Shown here piece after piece: positions 1 through 10,914 of a stretch of DNA of 64,000 nt (position 1 is its first letter; each line of letters begins with the position of its first letter). Both the position numbers and the translations under genes were made by a program. A model generated the notes under the pieces. It worked only from the letters and a program-made list of their open reading frames with translations. It searched no databases and was not told the DNA's origin. The DNA comes from [Phialemoniopsis] sp. UDSM-2020. Its lineage: Eukaryota; Ascomycota; Sordariomycetes; Thyridiales; Thyridiaceae. The stretch is from positions 2,046,001 to 2,110,000 of the forward strand of contig JAEILZ010000006.1 of assembly GCA_018873225.1 (NCBI GenBank), in the 5' to 3' direction.

Positions 1-2472
1 GCAAGGCCGTAAAGAAAGGCTGGCGCACAGATGCATCCATTCTCCTCGTCGGAATCCGCGGCACAGGGAAGACAAGCCTCGCGGTCCTGGCGGCTACGTC
101 TCTCGACTTTAGGCTCGTGGATGCAGATCAGAACTTCCAGAAGGTCACGGGGATATCCAGAGCTTCATATGCTTCAAAGCATGGCTTCGACGAGTATCGG
201 AAACGAGAGCTCCTGCTCATGCGATCCCTTCTCCAGGACAATCCATCTCGTTGCATTATCGTGTGTGGTCCGGGCTCTGCGGAGGGTACAGGACAGGAAC
301 TACTTCATGAATTCAACAAGACGAACCCGGTGATCTACGTTATACGTGGTCACGATGAGATTGATCAATACCTTCGAACGAAGGATCCTCAGAAAATCAA
401 ACGTCTCTCAGACCTCATCACCCCCAGCTACAGGTCCCTGTCCAACTTTGAGTTCTATAATCTCTCTGAGCCTTTGAATGGGGACTCACAGGATTCGAAG
501 CCTGACGCGGCTTCGCGGTTTCGGCCATCTTTGTTGCTCAAGAACGTGGAACACGACTTTCTCCGCCTCATTCACAGCATCAGGGACGAAGGATCGTCCC
601 CTTCCGTTCCACAGGCTCGCCACTCGCTGTCGTTCTTATCACCGGAAGACAGACCCTTTACCTACGCACTGGTCATTCCTATCAAATATATAGCCGAGAT
701 TGCGATACGGCTACGGAAAACAGACCTTGTTGCGGACGCGGTTGAGGTGATTCTTGAGCTCGACCACTATATGACGGATGGCCGCACCTTCGACCATGTG
801 ACAGCGACAGATATCACCAAAGACTACTATTCGCTGCGGCGCAATACTAGGCTTCCGATCATTCTTCACGTGCGGGTCAATCCGAAAACGTCACCTTTAC
901 CGGAAGCTTGGTCAACCTACCGGGACATTCTTCTTCATCTTCTTCGACTAAGTCCAGAATATCTCACACTAGATCTCGGTTGTCCTTCGAACCTTGCAGA
1001 GACAGTTCTTGCCCGAAACGTAGCTACCAAAGTCATTGGTCACCACTTTGACCACGCCCCTGGTCCTGATGGATGGGCTGATGATTCTCGCCTACATTTA
1101 CTTGAAACCGCAGAAGCATGGGAATGCAATCTTGTTCGCATCTGCCAGCCTGCATCATCTTCATCGGACAACTTTGCTGTGCAGAGATTTGCCTATGAGA
1201 CAAGGAACTCAGGGAAGTTTCGAATACCACTAATTGCGTACAATACTGGTCGCATAGGGAGATCGTCTTGCTATAACAACTCGATCCTCACGCCAGTCAG
1301 CCATGATCTCATACAGAATACTGGGAAAGAGCCCATCGATGGACTGCTCACGGTTCAACTCGCCCAGAACGCCCTCTACGCATCTTTTACTCTCGATCCA
1401 CTTGTCTTTGGCATCTACGGCAGCGCAGTCTCTTCAGCTCTTTCACCACTTATGCACAACGCTGCCTTTGCATTCTGTCGAATGCCTCATCGCTATGAGA
1501 TCTTTGAGTCCTCTTCATTACGTGATCTCAAGGGCATCGCACACACTCCAGATTTTGGCGGCGCAAGTATCAGTGCACCATTCAAACAGGACATCATCCC
1601 GGTCCTCGACTATGTCAGCCTGGAAGCCCAGGCCATTGGCGCCGTGAACACCGTCATCCCGCTCCGCTCGAGGCGTTTGGAGTCACTGGTTGAGCGCAAC
1701 CATGCCGGCCCGGTTGCCGCTTTGTATGGAGACAACACCGACTGGATCGGCATTCATACTTGCATCTGTCAACACTTATCGCCCATCAACGCCGTCAAGA
1801 GCAAGACTACGGTCCTCATTGTGGGAGCCGGCGGTATGGCACACGCGGCCGTGTACGCCGCTATTCGCCTCGGAGTGCAGAACATCTTCGTTTACAACCG
1901 CACTCTTACAAATGCCGAGAAGATTGTGCGCCGATTTAATCAAAGGTCCTTTTCAATTCACAACCTCGACTTGTCACGTGCGAGCCCGTCTGCTTCGCCA
2001 CGCCAGTCGGGCATATCAACGCCGCCAGATTGTAAGACCGCGCCTGCGACGGTCCACACCATTGCGAGCCTGCAAGACCCATGGCCGACGGGTTTTGATA
2101 CTCCTACCATAGTCGTATCCTGCATTGCCAGAGTGAGCCACAACGGCCAGCCTCCCCCTGACAATACCCTTCCGGATGCGTGGCTTGCGAGTGAGACAGG
2201 AGGTGTCGTCATCGAAGTAAGTGTTGAACCACGGCTCCTTATCGTATTCACAACTTATCTAACATACGCAGCTTGCATACAATCCCATTGATACGCCACT
2301 GATCCAACAAGTACGGTCACTCTCCAGAAGAGGCTGGATCTCAGTCCATGGCTTACAGGTCCTTCCGGAGCAAGGCTTCGCCCAATTCGAGCTTTTCACT
2401 GGAAGGAAAGCCCCTGAACACCTTATGAGAGCACAGGTGGCTAAATATGTTGAGAATCTTGCAAAGAAATAA
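1..2472 (+). CDS. qutR: Quinate repressor, QutR/QA-1S type (5' end outside window)
   Basis: Multidomain repressor of quinate catabolism that evolved from the three C-terminal domains of the pentafunctional AROM protein; in Aspergillus and Neurospora it holds the activator (QutA/QA-1F) inactive without quinate. The frame is open from base 3. Seen in order: a shikimate-kinase-like P-loop (GIRGTGKTS, near bases 51-77), a type I dehydroquinase-like middle, and a shikimate-dehydrogenase-like end with SALSPLMHNAAF, APFKQD, GDNTDWIG and the nucleotide-binding GAGGMAHAA. One intron, 2217-2271 (GTAAGT...CAG), then a last exon 2272-2472 ending VENLAKK. Reading through the intron would give a false C-terminus at 2291. 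The start codon is upstream of the window. The domain order and the quinate genes at 31.5-36.8 kb support repressor rather than enzyme; I did not test whether catalytic residues are retained. Confidence 0.9.
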
Positions 2473-2645
2473 GTAGATAGCGTCACATTTTGTTTGAAGA
2501 TAGCGAGTGCTGTTCACAAAGAGTCATTGACTATCTACGGATGCAGTACACTTCTGAGCCCACCCTGTCTACTGCGGGCTGGAAGGCATCTATCATACTA
2601 ACTTGTCGTAATAAAAAAAAAGAATTCCTGCGAAGGAAAAAGCTC

Positions 2646-4253
2646 TTAGTATTTGCCGGTGAACCCAGCCTCTTCCACTTGCCGAGGACGCTCCGACTTG
2701 GTCCAATGCCCGAAGTGCACTGGAACGTCCCCTATCTCGACCATCTTGTCCTCCAACAACCTTGTCATCTCTTTGACAACATCCGCATACTTGGCCTCGT
2801 GATAGCAGTTGAACAGCTCCAGCGGGTCCTCTTGGCAATCGAATAATTCCCACTCTTTGTGATCAGCGTCGGCCGGCCTAGCTCCTTCAATACCAAAATC
2901 TTCATTATACCAGTAGATCAGCTTGTATCTCTGATTCCGGATACCATAATGGGCATATGCACTGTGAATGATGTCGTTGTGCATCCAGTATCGGTGGTAT
3001 GCAACCTGCTGCCATCCTTCTGCTGTTTGCCCCTGCAAGAGACTTCTGAACGATACGCCTTGCATGTAGGTCGGGATTTTGAGCCCAGCCAGATCGAGGC
3101 ATGTCGCTGCGAAATCGACGTTGCTGATAATATCGTCACACACCTTGCCCTTTCCGATTTCTTTGGGATACCTGATGAGAAAAGGCATCTGGAAGCTCTC
3201 TTCATACATAAATCGCTTGTCGAACCAGCCATGCTCGCCTAAGAAGAAGCCCTGATCACTGGTATAAACGACGACTGTGTTATCTGCGATGCCTTCAGTC
3301 TCCAAATAATCAAGCATGCGGCCCATATTGTCGTCGATACTCTGGATGGTGCGGAGGTATCGTTGCATGTAGCGCTGGAACTTGAACTCGGTCAATTCGG
3401 AGTGGCTCTTAAATGTGAATACGGTGCCGTCATCTTTATCGATGAGCTTGAGCTTAGTGATGTCCTCGGGCACAATGATCTTTCGGTCTGTGAAGAACCA
3501 AGTGTTGACCATCTTGTCACCGAGGCCGTGCCGTGAGCCGCCGTCGGGCTGGACGAGACCCAAGTCGTAGTAGGTCAGATCGTCAGCAACACGCATTTTG
3601 GCTACCTTGGCCGCGCGTGCGCGATTCTTGTAGTCGTCTGTAAAGGTATCAGGCAGGCGGATAGGATTCTTGTAGAGCTCCTTGTGCTTGTCATCGCATT
3701 CCCAGCTGCGATGGGGGGCCTTATGCTGACACATGACAAAGAATGGCTTTGACGGGTCCTCTTTCCGAGTCTTTTTGATAAAGTCCAGACTCATATCGGT
3801 GATGATATCAGTCGCGTAACCAGGATGGTTCTTCATGCCGGACTCGGTGATGAAAGCAGGATCCCAGTACTCGCCCTGGCCGGGGATCACCGCCCAGTCA
3901 TCAAACCCAGTAGGCTCATGTCGTTTTCCCTCGCCCAGATGCCACTTGCCGTACATAGCGGTGGCATAACCACCAGTACGCATGGCCTTGGCCACGTTTG
4001 GGAGCCGGTTGTTGAGTTCGCTGTCCAGCGTCATGACATCGTTCACATGGTTGTGAGTGCCGGTAAGAATAGTCGCCCGTGAAGGCGTACAGATGCTATT
4101 CGTCACATAGCAGTGGTTGAATAGCATGCCCTCCTGGGCAAGACGGTCTAGATGTGGCGTGTGATTAATCCCGGCGCCGTAAGCTGATATGGCCTTGGCG
4201 GCGTGATCGTCCGCCATGACGAAGAGGATATTTGGCCGAGATGATGACGCCAT
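2646..4253 (-). CDS. Sulfatase (arylsulfatase family, formylglycine type)
   Basis: Intronless gene for a 535-residue sulfatase that should hydrolyse a sulfate ester. The N-terminus reads RPNILFVMADDHAAKA, with the metal-binding Asp pair, followed by the sulfatase signature CTPSRATILTG, whose Cys is the residue converted to formylglycine in this family. GKWHLGEG, SDQGFFLGEHGWFDKR and a C-terminal region typical of bacterial-like sulfatases follow. The frame is open 32 codons further upstream, to 4349; I prefer the internal ATG at 4253 because the sulfatase fold begins directly after it. With that start there is no signal peptide, so a cytosolic enzyme (for example for choline, aryl or sugar sulfates) is inferred. 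Substrate cannot be told from the sequence. Confidence 0.88.
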   Translation of the reverse strand: MASSSRPNILFVMADDHAAKAISAYGAGINHTPHLDRLAQEGMLFNHCYVTNSICTPSRATILTGTHNHVNDVMTLDSELNNRLPNVAKAMRTGGYATAMYGKWHLGEGKRHEPTGFDDWAVIPGQGEYWDPAFITESGMKNHPGYATDIITDMSLDFIKKTRKEDPSKPFFVMCQHKAPHRSWECDDKHKELYKNPIRLPDTFTDDYKNRARAAKVAKMRVADDLTYYDLGLVQPDGGSRHGLGDKMVNTWFFTDRKIIVPEDITKLKLIDKDDGTVFTFKSHSELTEFKFQRYMQRYLRTIQSIDDNMGRMLDYLETEGIADNTVVVYTSDQGFFLGEHGWFDKRFMYEESFQMPFLIRYPKEIGKGKVCDDIISNVDFAATCLDLAGLKIPTYMQGVSFRSLLQGQTAEGWQQVAYHRYWMHNDIIHSAYAHYGIRNQRYKLIYWYNEDFGIEGARPADADHKEWELFDCQEDPLELFNCYHEAKYADVVKEMTRLLEDKMVEIGDVPVHFGHWTKSERPRQVEEAGFTGKY

Positions 4254-4900
4254 TGTGACTACTAGTGGGAGGTGTATTACGGCAGCGAGAATGTTGAGAA
4301 TAGAGGTGGAATTCGTCTGTCCTTGGGTCGCAAAGGATGGTTGATACAAATATCAGCTGGCCAGGCCGACATCCGATAAGATGAGTGAGCTTATGCCCTT
4401 ATTGGGTGAAAAGCAGTCGCACCCGACCGACGAAACCCAAGATCTGGGACTGCACATGCATGGTCCCACACCGCCATGTGGACAAATTGTCGTTTTGAGC
4501 AGTCTGTGATCGGTCCTTCTTCCGACTTGAGTTAGGGAATTCTCCGTAGACCAATTCATGTCGGCCAACGGGTGCCGGGGCCCGGCGTCCGGACGTGGTC
4601 CACAATAGGTCCACCTCCACCCGACTGCCACTACTGAGACGAATTGTGTCACTTATCAACTCTAACTTTGTAGCTTTTCAACCGAATGAAACAGTAATGT
4701 GTTGTGAGTCTGCCGTGAAATGCCCTGTATCTCTTCTTCGCAGCCTAGTTGCCCTCTCTTGAAACGTCCACAACAACCCTGAGTCCACATTGTATGTTGT
4801 GAAAATGAATATCAATGATGATCTCAACCGGGCTCACCATCCAACATCAACTGTGAAGTTAGGCTTGGGAGTCTCCCAAGTTCGGGGTCCCAATCTTCTG
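4254..4900. other. Intergenic, 647 bp
   Basis: Lies upstream of the sulfatase and downstream of the methionine aminopeptidase stop. It holds the presumed sulfatase promoter. No gene, repeat or RNA is supported here. Confidence 0.6.
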
Positions 4901-6218
4901 TTAGGACACTGCGCTTGCTGTCGTTGGCATAGGCACAGGTCCTCCTGGTGAGGTCTCGTTTGCTGCAGTTAGCACCTCCACCCCCGTTTCAGTAACGAGC
5001 AATGTATGTTCTGTCGGACACGTTAGCATGTGGTCAGAACGTCTCAACAATGTGACATACCGAACTGGGCAGCTCGTTTGCCGTCAATGGTCGTGTTCGT
5101 CCAGTTGTCTGGCCATGTTACATCTCTGTACTTGCCCAGTGCGATTGCCGGCTCAATGGTGAAGGTCATGCCAGGTTTGCACACACCTACGGCCTTGTTC
5201 TTAGCGTAATGAGGTACGAATGGTGCCGCGTGGAAGATGGAGTTGATCCCATGACCACCCCAAGTTTTGACAACTGTGCATCCCTTAGACTTGACATATT
5301 TTTCAACGACATTGCCAATCTCCCGGATGGTTGTACCGGGCTTGACAAGCTTGATCGCTTCATCCAAGCATTCCCTCGCTGTCTCTACCACCCGGACTGA
5401 GTCCGGGTCTGCCTTCGCTTTATCTCCCACATAGTACGCTGCATTGAGATCTGAGTGATACCCTTCATGGTACAAGGTGACATCGAGATTGATGATGTCG
5501 CCATCCTCCAGTTTGCGCTGGTCAGGAATTCCGTGACATATCACCTCGTTGACAGAGGTACATATGGACTTTGGGAAGAAGTTGTAATTCAGAGGGGAGG
5601 GGTATGACTACTGTTATTAGACTGATAGCACACTACGGTTTGTGCCGACACTCACATTTCGTTCGATGCAGGCCTTGTGGCACACCTCGTCAAGGTAGTC
5701 GGTGGTGACGCCAGGTCGGACCTCTGCAGCAACAATATCCAGTACTTCCCTGGCCAATCTGCTGACCTTGCGCATTGCCTCCTGTCCCTTGGCGTCTAGA
5801 AGCTCGACTTTGGTACTGTTGAGGTACTTTGCGCTTCTAGGGACCCCACTCGCGGCGTAGTCTGGATGTGGGATAGACTTCGGCACAGCACGCCTTGGAG
5901 AGAGGGGATGTACAGGCCTGAGAGGTCCAGTGAACGAATAATTCGGGTACGGGTTGCGCAGTTGATCGGCCTCGGTTTTGTGCAGCGCTTTATGAGTGAT
6001 CTTGCGGTGGAATATGTCAGCTAGCGGTACATATACAATAAAGTGGAGATACATTAACGAACCCAGTTCCTCTTGAAACAATCTTGAGAGCAGAAAAAGC
6101 TGCCCCTGATGCCCACTTTCAAGCACGTAGGACATTGCAAGGAGCCAGCCTCGTTATTGCAATCTCCTGCCAGGCACTTCCTGGTGGAAGAGGGTTCCGA
6201 TGGCTCATCAAGCGCCAT
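4901..6218 (-). CDS. map1: Methionine aminopeptidase 1
   Basis: Cytosolic metalloprotease that removes the initiator Met from nascent proteins at the ribosome. Four exons: 6063-6218, 5656-6000, 5061-5607 and 4901-5010, summing to 385 residues, normal for fungal MetAP1. The N-terminus carries the paired zinc-finger cysteines of type 1 enzymes (CLAGDC, CPTC, CSQDC). The linker [20 protein letters not shown] is typical of the family. The pita-bread catalytic domain shows [28 protein letters not shown] (metal Asp), [10 protein letters not shown] (metal His), FTIEPAI (metal Glu) and the terminal EHTLLVT (metal Glu). The first intron has a GTTCGT donor; the other two are GTGAGT and GTATGT. A split across introns hides the last exon from simple ORF searches. 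Confidence 0.93.
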
Positions 6219-6614
6219 GATGCAGATCGACCAGCAATATCGAGAGAGCTTCAGACACGAAAGTATAGATTGCTGTCAAAATGTAAGAAGCTGTGTTCAA
6301 GCACGGCTACTTTGATCACGGACTCGATGGAGAAAACTCTGGTGTTGTTCAGGTCACATGGATACCATACAACTGAGTTTTGTTTACTATTTGAACCGTG
6401 GGAGTGGATCCCACGCCCTTCCGACTACACCTTACGCCTTTTGGGAGCACTAGCAATTCCCAACTTGGTCCAAGCTTTTATGTTCGAGTAGTGATTTTTC
6501 AACATCATTTTTGTCTCTCGATTGAAAGATCATATCTATGACTGTTCATGTTTGGTATCTCATTTTCGGTATGCTTCAAGGAGGATTGGAGCTCAAGATC
6601 TCTTCGTAATCTTT
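6219..6614. other. Intergenic, 396 bp
   Basis: Between the aminopeptidase start and the oxidoreductase stop, both on the minus strand. It should contain the aminopeptidase promoter. Nothing else recognised. Confidence 0.55.
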
Positions 6615-7998
6615 TCAAGTTTTCTTCTCGCTCTCTAGCCTGATTTTCCAGCTGAATTCATACGTCTTCGTTGCGTCTTCGAAGGATGTCAAGATCCTGT
6701 CTGGGAGAAGTTCCTCGCCTTCGGCTGGCGCATTGCCTTGTGCGTTGTTATTCACCAGGCTTGAAGCGTTGTCCCCGTTGACCTTGCGGTCCTGGGCGCT
6801 GCAAATAGCAGCGAGTTCATTGTAAAATGGGTCGTCTCCAGGGTAGTAGTACTCGACCTCTTTCTCGTCACTCGGATACCTTGAGATCAGATCAGTAACA
6901 TCTTCTACCCTCTTGCCTGACGGGGATCATACCTCACGAGAAGTTTTGGTTCCTTGTAGAGATCAACAAGTCGCATCTGGTAACCGTCGGCAACGACATC
7001 AATCTCGTTGGAGTAGGTGATGCCGTGAAGGGCAATGATGTGGTTCAGGTTTCCTATGGCCCCGCTGTCGTACTTCCTGTATTGGAACAGTGTTAAGTAT
7101 GCCCAGGCCGTGCAGTGCGTGCTCACCGGGGATGCAAATCAGCTTACCAGAATGCAGATGTAACTCTGGGTATCCTCTTCTCGGCCGGAATGGTATCCTC
7201 CTGGATCGCCTCCGTGAAGTGACTCAACTTTCCAGCCTTTTCATGGTGCTCCAGAGCTGTTGCTCGGACCGAGTCCATGACTACCTCGCCACCGAGATAC
7301 CGGCACAAGTCGCAGAAATGTGTGGCTTGCTCGACAATTGGGCCTCCCTGCTTCTCCTTGTCCCACCACTCCGCCTTGCGCATTTGTGCATATGCTGTCA
7401 CATAACGAGCTGTCACGCTCATGACAACCAGCTGGTTGTCGCGGATGATCTGGGCTGCTTTCTGCACCACCTTGAGATACCGCAGCATGTATCCTACACC
7501 AACAAGATTACCAGACTGGCTTAAATTGCGTGCTACCGCGTAAGCCTCGTCTGCTGAACCTGTCGTGACCGGCTTCTCCGAGAATATGGCGGGGCCGGAC
7601 CCGAAGGCAGCTATCAGCTGTGTCTCAAGGTCTCGACCGGGCTCGGTCGTGCCTCGGAACTGAGGCGGTGATGCCAGCATGATCAAGTGAATAGGTCCAG
7701 TCTTCGATTCCTCGCCGGTAGCCTTGCGGTCTTCGGCGGCCTGCTGCACCGAAGTGTAGTGCCGTGTGTCGGCGTAGCACTCCACAGCGAGCGAGGCTTT
7801 CTTCCGATCCATGACCCAGTCGAAGCGCTCGCGGCTGGGGTCAACAATGCCGACGACACGCAGGCGGGGGCCCAGGATACGCTCTAGGTGCGCGCTGTGG
7901 TTCCAGCGCACCCAGTCATTGCCAAACACGATGCCGCCGGCGCCGACGTAGAGCACGTTGAACGCCGGTCCGGCCGGAGTTACCGGTTCTTGTGCCAT
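6615..7998 (-). CDS. Gfo/Idh/MocA-family NAD(P)-dependent oxidoreductase
   Basis: Predicted sugar or polyol dehydrogenase of 419 residues. Exons 7148-7998, 6933-7076 and 6615-6879; the splice at 7148/7076 regenerates a Trp codon. The N-terminal Rossmann fold shows the nucleotide-binding GAGGIVFGNDW, then VVGIVDPS, and the family hallmark EKP in IFSEKPVTT. A C-terminal substrate domain follows. It is transcribed away from a sugar porter across a 614-bp divergent promoter, and a Zn2Cys6 regulator lies beyond the porter, so the three look like a small sugar/polyol utilisation group. Substrate is unknown; inositol, galactose or glucose-fructose-type activities are possible by family. Confidence 0.85.
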
Positions 7999-8612
7999 AC
8001 CGCTTTGCTCCCGCTGAAATCGGCTAGAGTCTTTGTCAGGCTGACGGTCCTTGGCGCATGTACGGATAACGTCTGGAGAGCACGCACATAAAAGTTATCA
8101 GCTGCCCAGCAGTTTCAAGATAGCCCGGAGTTCGGGGCCCGCTCTCCGGAAGACTAGGCTTAGCACCGCGCGATGGATGCCACGGTGCGGGCTTGTGGGG
8201 ATGCGGGATGCGGGGTTGAGGAAGCTGTGACTTACAGCTCACTTTCTTCACTCCTCTTTCTCTGAGCTTTGAATCGATCTTTGAGAGATCGAGCAGAGGT
8301 GCAGAGCAAATGCGGCACTGAGGTTTTCGAGCGGTGTAACTTGTTTCCTAGCATGGAAAGCGGGGTTGCTATCTCGCTAAAGCTCGCACAAGGTGACAGC
8401 CGGGCCTTTGGAGGCCGCAACCCGTGAACCCTGACGATCATCACCGTGCCAGGCTTTGCCCCTGCAAGGCAGAGGGAGCTTCCACCTCTTCCGGTGACGT
8501 CTGCCCGCTTTGTTTATATTTCTCCACCATGCCGGTTCACGACGTGGTAGCCGTAGGCACATCTATATTGGAGAGACGCGTGACTTAGCCATTGCTATCA
8601 ATCGTCGAATTG
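7999..8612. promoter_or_regulatory. Divergent promoter with CGG palindrome
   Basis: Shared upstream region of the oxidoreductase and the sugar porter. At 8125-8149 it holds an imperfect 25-bp palindrome: CCGGAG, 13 bases, CTCCGG, with inner arms CGGG/CCCG. Inverted CGG triplets are the usual target of Zn2Cys6 dimers. A related near-palindrome is at 13741-13760 upstream of the nearby regulator. Binding is inferred, not shown. Confidence 0.5.
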
Positions 8613-10697
8613 ATGGATAGTGATCGCGAGAACAAGATGGCCATCGACCAGGTGGATGGCAGTACCGCCGCCCCTGTTGCGGATGAGAAGCCCAAACTCG
8701 AGGAGCAGCATGTGGACATCAACAACAACATCTCAGCCGCGTCAGTATCTACCACGCGCCAATAATCGCCTCATAGCGATGGGCTAACAATCGCACAGGA
8801 TCCAAAATCCGCTTGCACATCTCACCAAGGAGCAGATGCTCAAGGAGGTTGAGGCTTTCGCGCAAAGCAATGGCCTGGACGACACGCTGCCTCTGCTTCA
8901 AAAAGGCGCGCTCATTGCTCAGAATCATGACTTTGAGAACATCCCCGAGCTAGACGAAGCCGATCGGGAGGCTTTGCGCTTCGAGCGCGAACACAAATGG
9001 CGACAGCCAAAGGGCCTCTACATGACCATCGTGCTGTGCTCCATCGGAGCCGCTGTCCAGTGAGTTGCCAGCAGTCTCATCCCTCATTGAGAACAGCTTT
9101 CTTACGTGCCAACAGAGGCTGGGATCAGACCGGCGCCAACGGTGCCAACCTCTCATTCCCAAAGGAGTTCGGTATCAACCCCGCTGCTGGGACACCCAAC
9201 TTCGAACGCAATCAATGGCTACTTGGCCTCGTCAATGGCTCGCCGCACATCAGTGCGCCATTCCTCGGCTGCTGGCTCTCAGACCCCATCAACAACTACG
9301 TCGGCCGGCGAGGCACAATCTTCTTCTCCGCCATCTTTTGCATCTTCCCGGTCCTATGCCAGGCATTCTGCCAGAACTGGGAGCAGCTGTTCGTGTGCCG
9401 TCTGCTTCTCGGCATTGGCTGGGGATGTAAGGCATCCATCGTCCCTGTCTTCGCCGCCGAGAATTCGCCTGCCTACATCCGTGGTGGCCTGGTGATGTGC
9501 TGGCAAATGTACACAGCCCTGGGTATAATGCTAGGTTTCTCTGCGAACCTGGTGTTCTATCGCGTGGGGGATCTTGCCTGGCGATTTCAGCTGGCCTCGG
9601 CATTCCTCCCTGCGGTGCCTCTGGCTGCTTTCGTAAGTGACGTTGAACCAAATAGGAGGAAAACATTACTGACGATATCCATCAGATCTACTGCTGCCCC
9701 GAATCTCCCCGCTGGTATATGAAGAAGGGCCGTGTCGTTGATGCCTACAAGTCCCTCTGCCGCCTGCGCAAAACACCTCTCCAAGCTGCACGCGATCTCT
9801 ACTACATGCATGCACAGCTACAGGTCGAGGCTACGCTTGTGAAGCGGACCAGCAACTACCTCAAGAGGTTCACCGAGCTTTTCACGGTTCCGCGCAATCG
9901 CCGTGCAACACTGGCGTCCTTCGTCGTGATGATGTCGCAGCAGGTACGTCGTTACAACTTTCTGTGATAAGAGACACATGACTGACAGATGCGATTGCTA
10001 GATGTGCGGTATCAACATCATCAGTTACTACAGCTCATCCGTCTTCAGTTCAGCTGGCGCATCCGCACTGGCGGCCTTGTTCTTCTCCTTCGGCTTTGGG
10101 GCTATCAACTTCATCTTCGCGTTCCCGGCTGTCAAGTTGATTGACCAGTTCGGTCGACGGAGCCTGCTGCTCGCGACATTCCCCTTGATGGCAGTGATGC
10201 TGATCGCCACGGCGATGTGCTTCTACATCCCAGAGAGCAGCGATGCACATCTCGGCCTCATCGCCTTCTTCATCTACCTGTTCTCGATCTGCTACTCGCC
10301 CGGGGCCGGCCCAGTGCCCTTTACCTACAGTGCCGAGGTCTTTCCCCTGTCCCACCGCGAGGTCGGCATGAGCTGGGCTGTGGCCAGCATCAACTTCTGG
10401 GGCTTCATCCTGTCGCTGACTTATTTCCGCATTGCCGCCGCCTTCACCGTCAAGGGTGCCTTTGGCTTCTACGCCGGGCTCAATGTCCTGTGCTTCTTCC
10501 TCATCTTCTTCTTCGTGCCCGAGACCAAGAAGCGCACTCTCGAGGAGCTCGACTACGTCTTTGGAGTGCCTACGCGGACTTTTATACGACATCAGATTCA
10601 CGAGGCGGCACCGTACTTTGTGCGCCGGTACTTCATGTTCGACAAGACGGCGAAGCTGGAACCTCTATACCATCTTGACCATGTTGATTCGTCTTAG
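8613..10697 (+). CDS. MFS sugar porter
   Basis: Plasma-membrane sugar transporter of 619 residues, 12 membrane segments expected. Five exons: 8613-8740, 8799-9059, 9116-9632, 9686-9943 and 10002-10697. The long cytosolic N-terminus leads into [20 protein letters not shown] and [17 protein letters not shown], a pattern common in fungal sugar/inositol porters. Sugar-porter signatures present are PESPRW after TM6, QFGRRS between TM8 and TM9, and [12 protein letters not shown] after TM12. No signal peptide, as expected. Opposite orientation to the oxidoreductase at 6615-7998. The exact sugar cannot be assigned. Confidence 0.92.
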
Positions 10698-10914
10698 ACG
10701 GTGTTAGGATTCAGGGCGTCTATCGAGAATGGACTCGCGGACCAAGGGATGGTTTAGTCTTGGGAATTTGAACAGAACCGAGTTTCACTTTCTTCATAGC
10801 TTTAAAAACAGGCTGTAACATAATGTAACTGCCCGCTCATACCGTCGTCAGGGGGGTATTATTAATCATATCATAACTTTTTCGCTTCCATGCTTCTAGA
10901 TCTCATCATCTCGA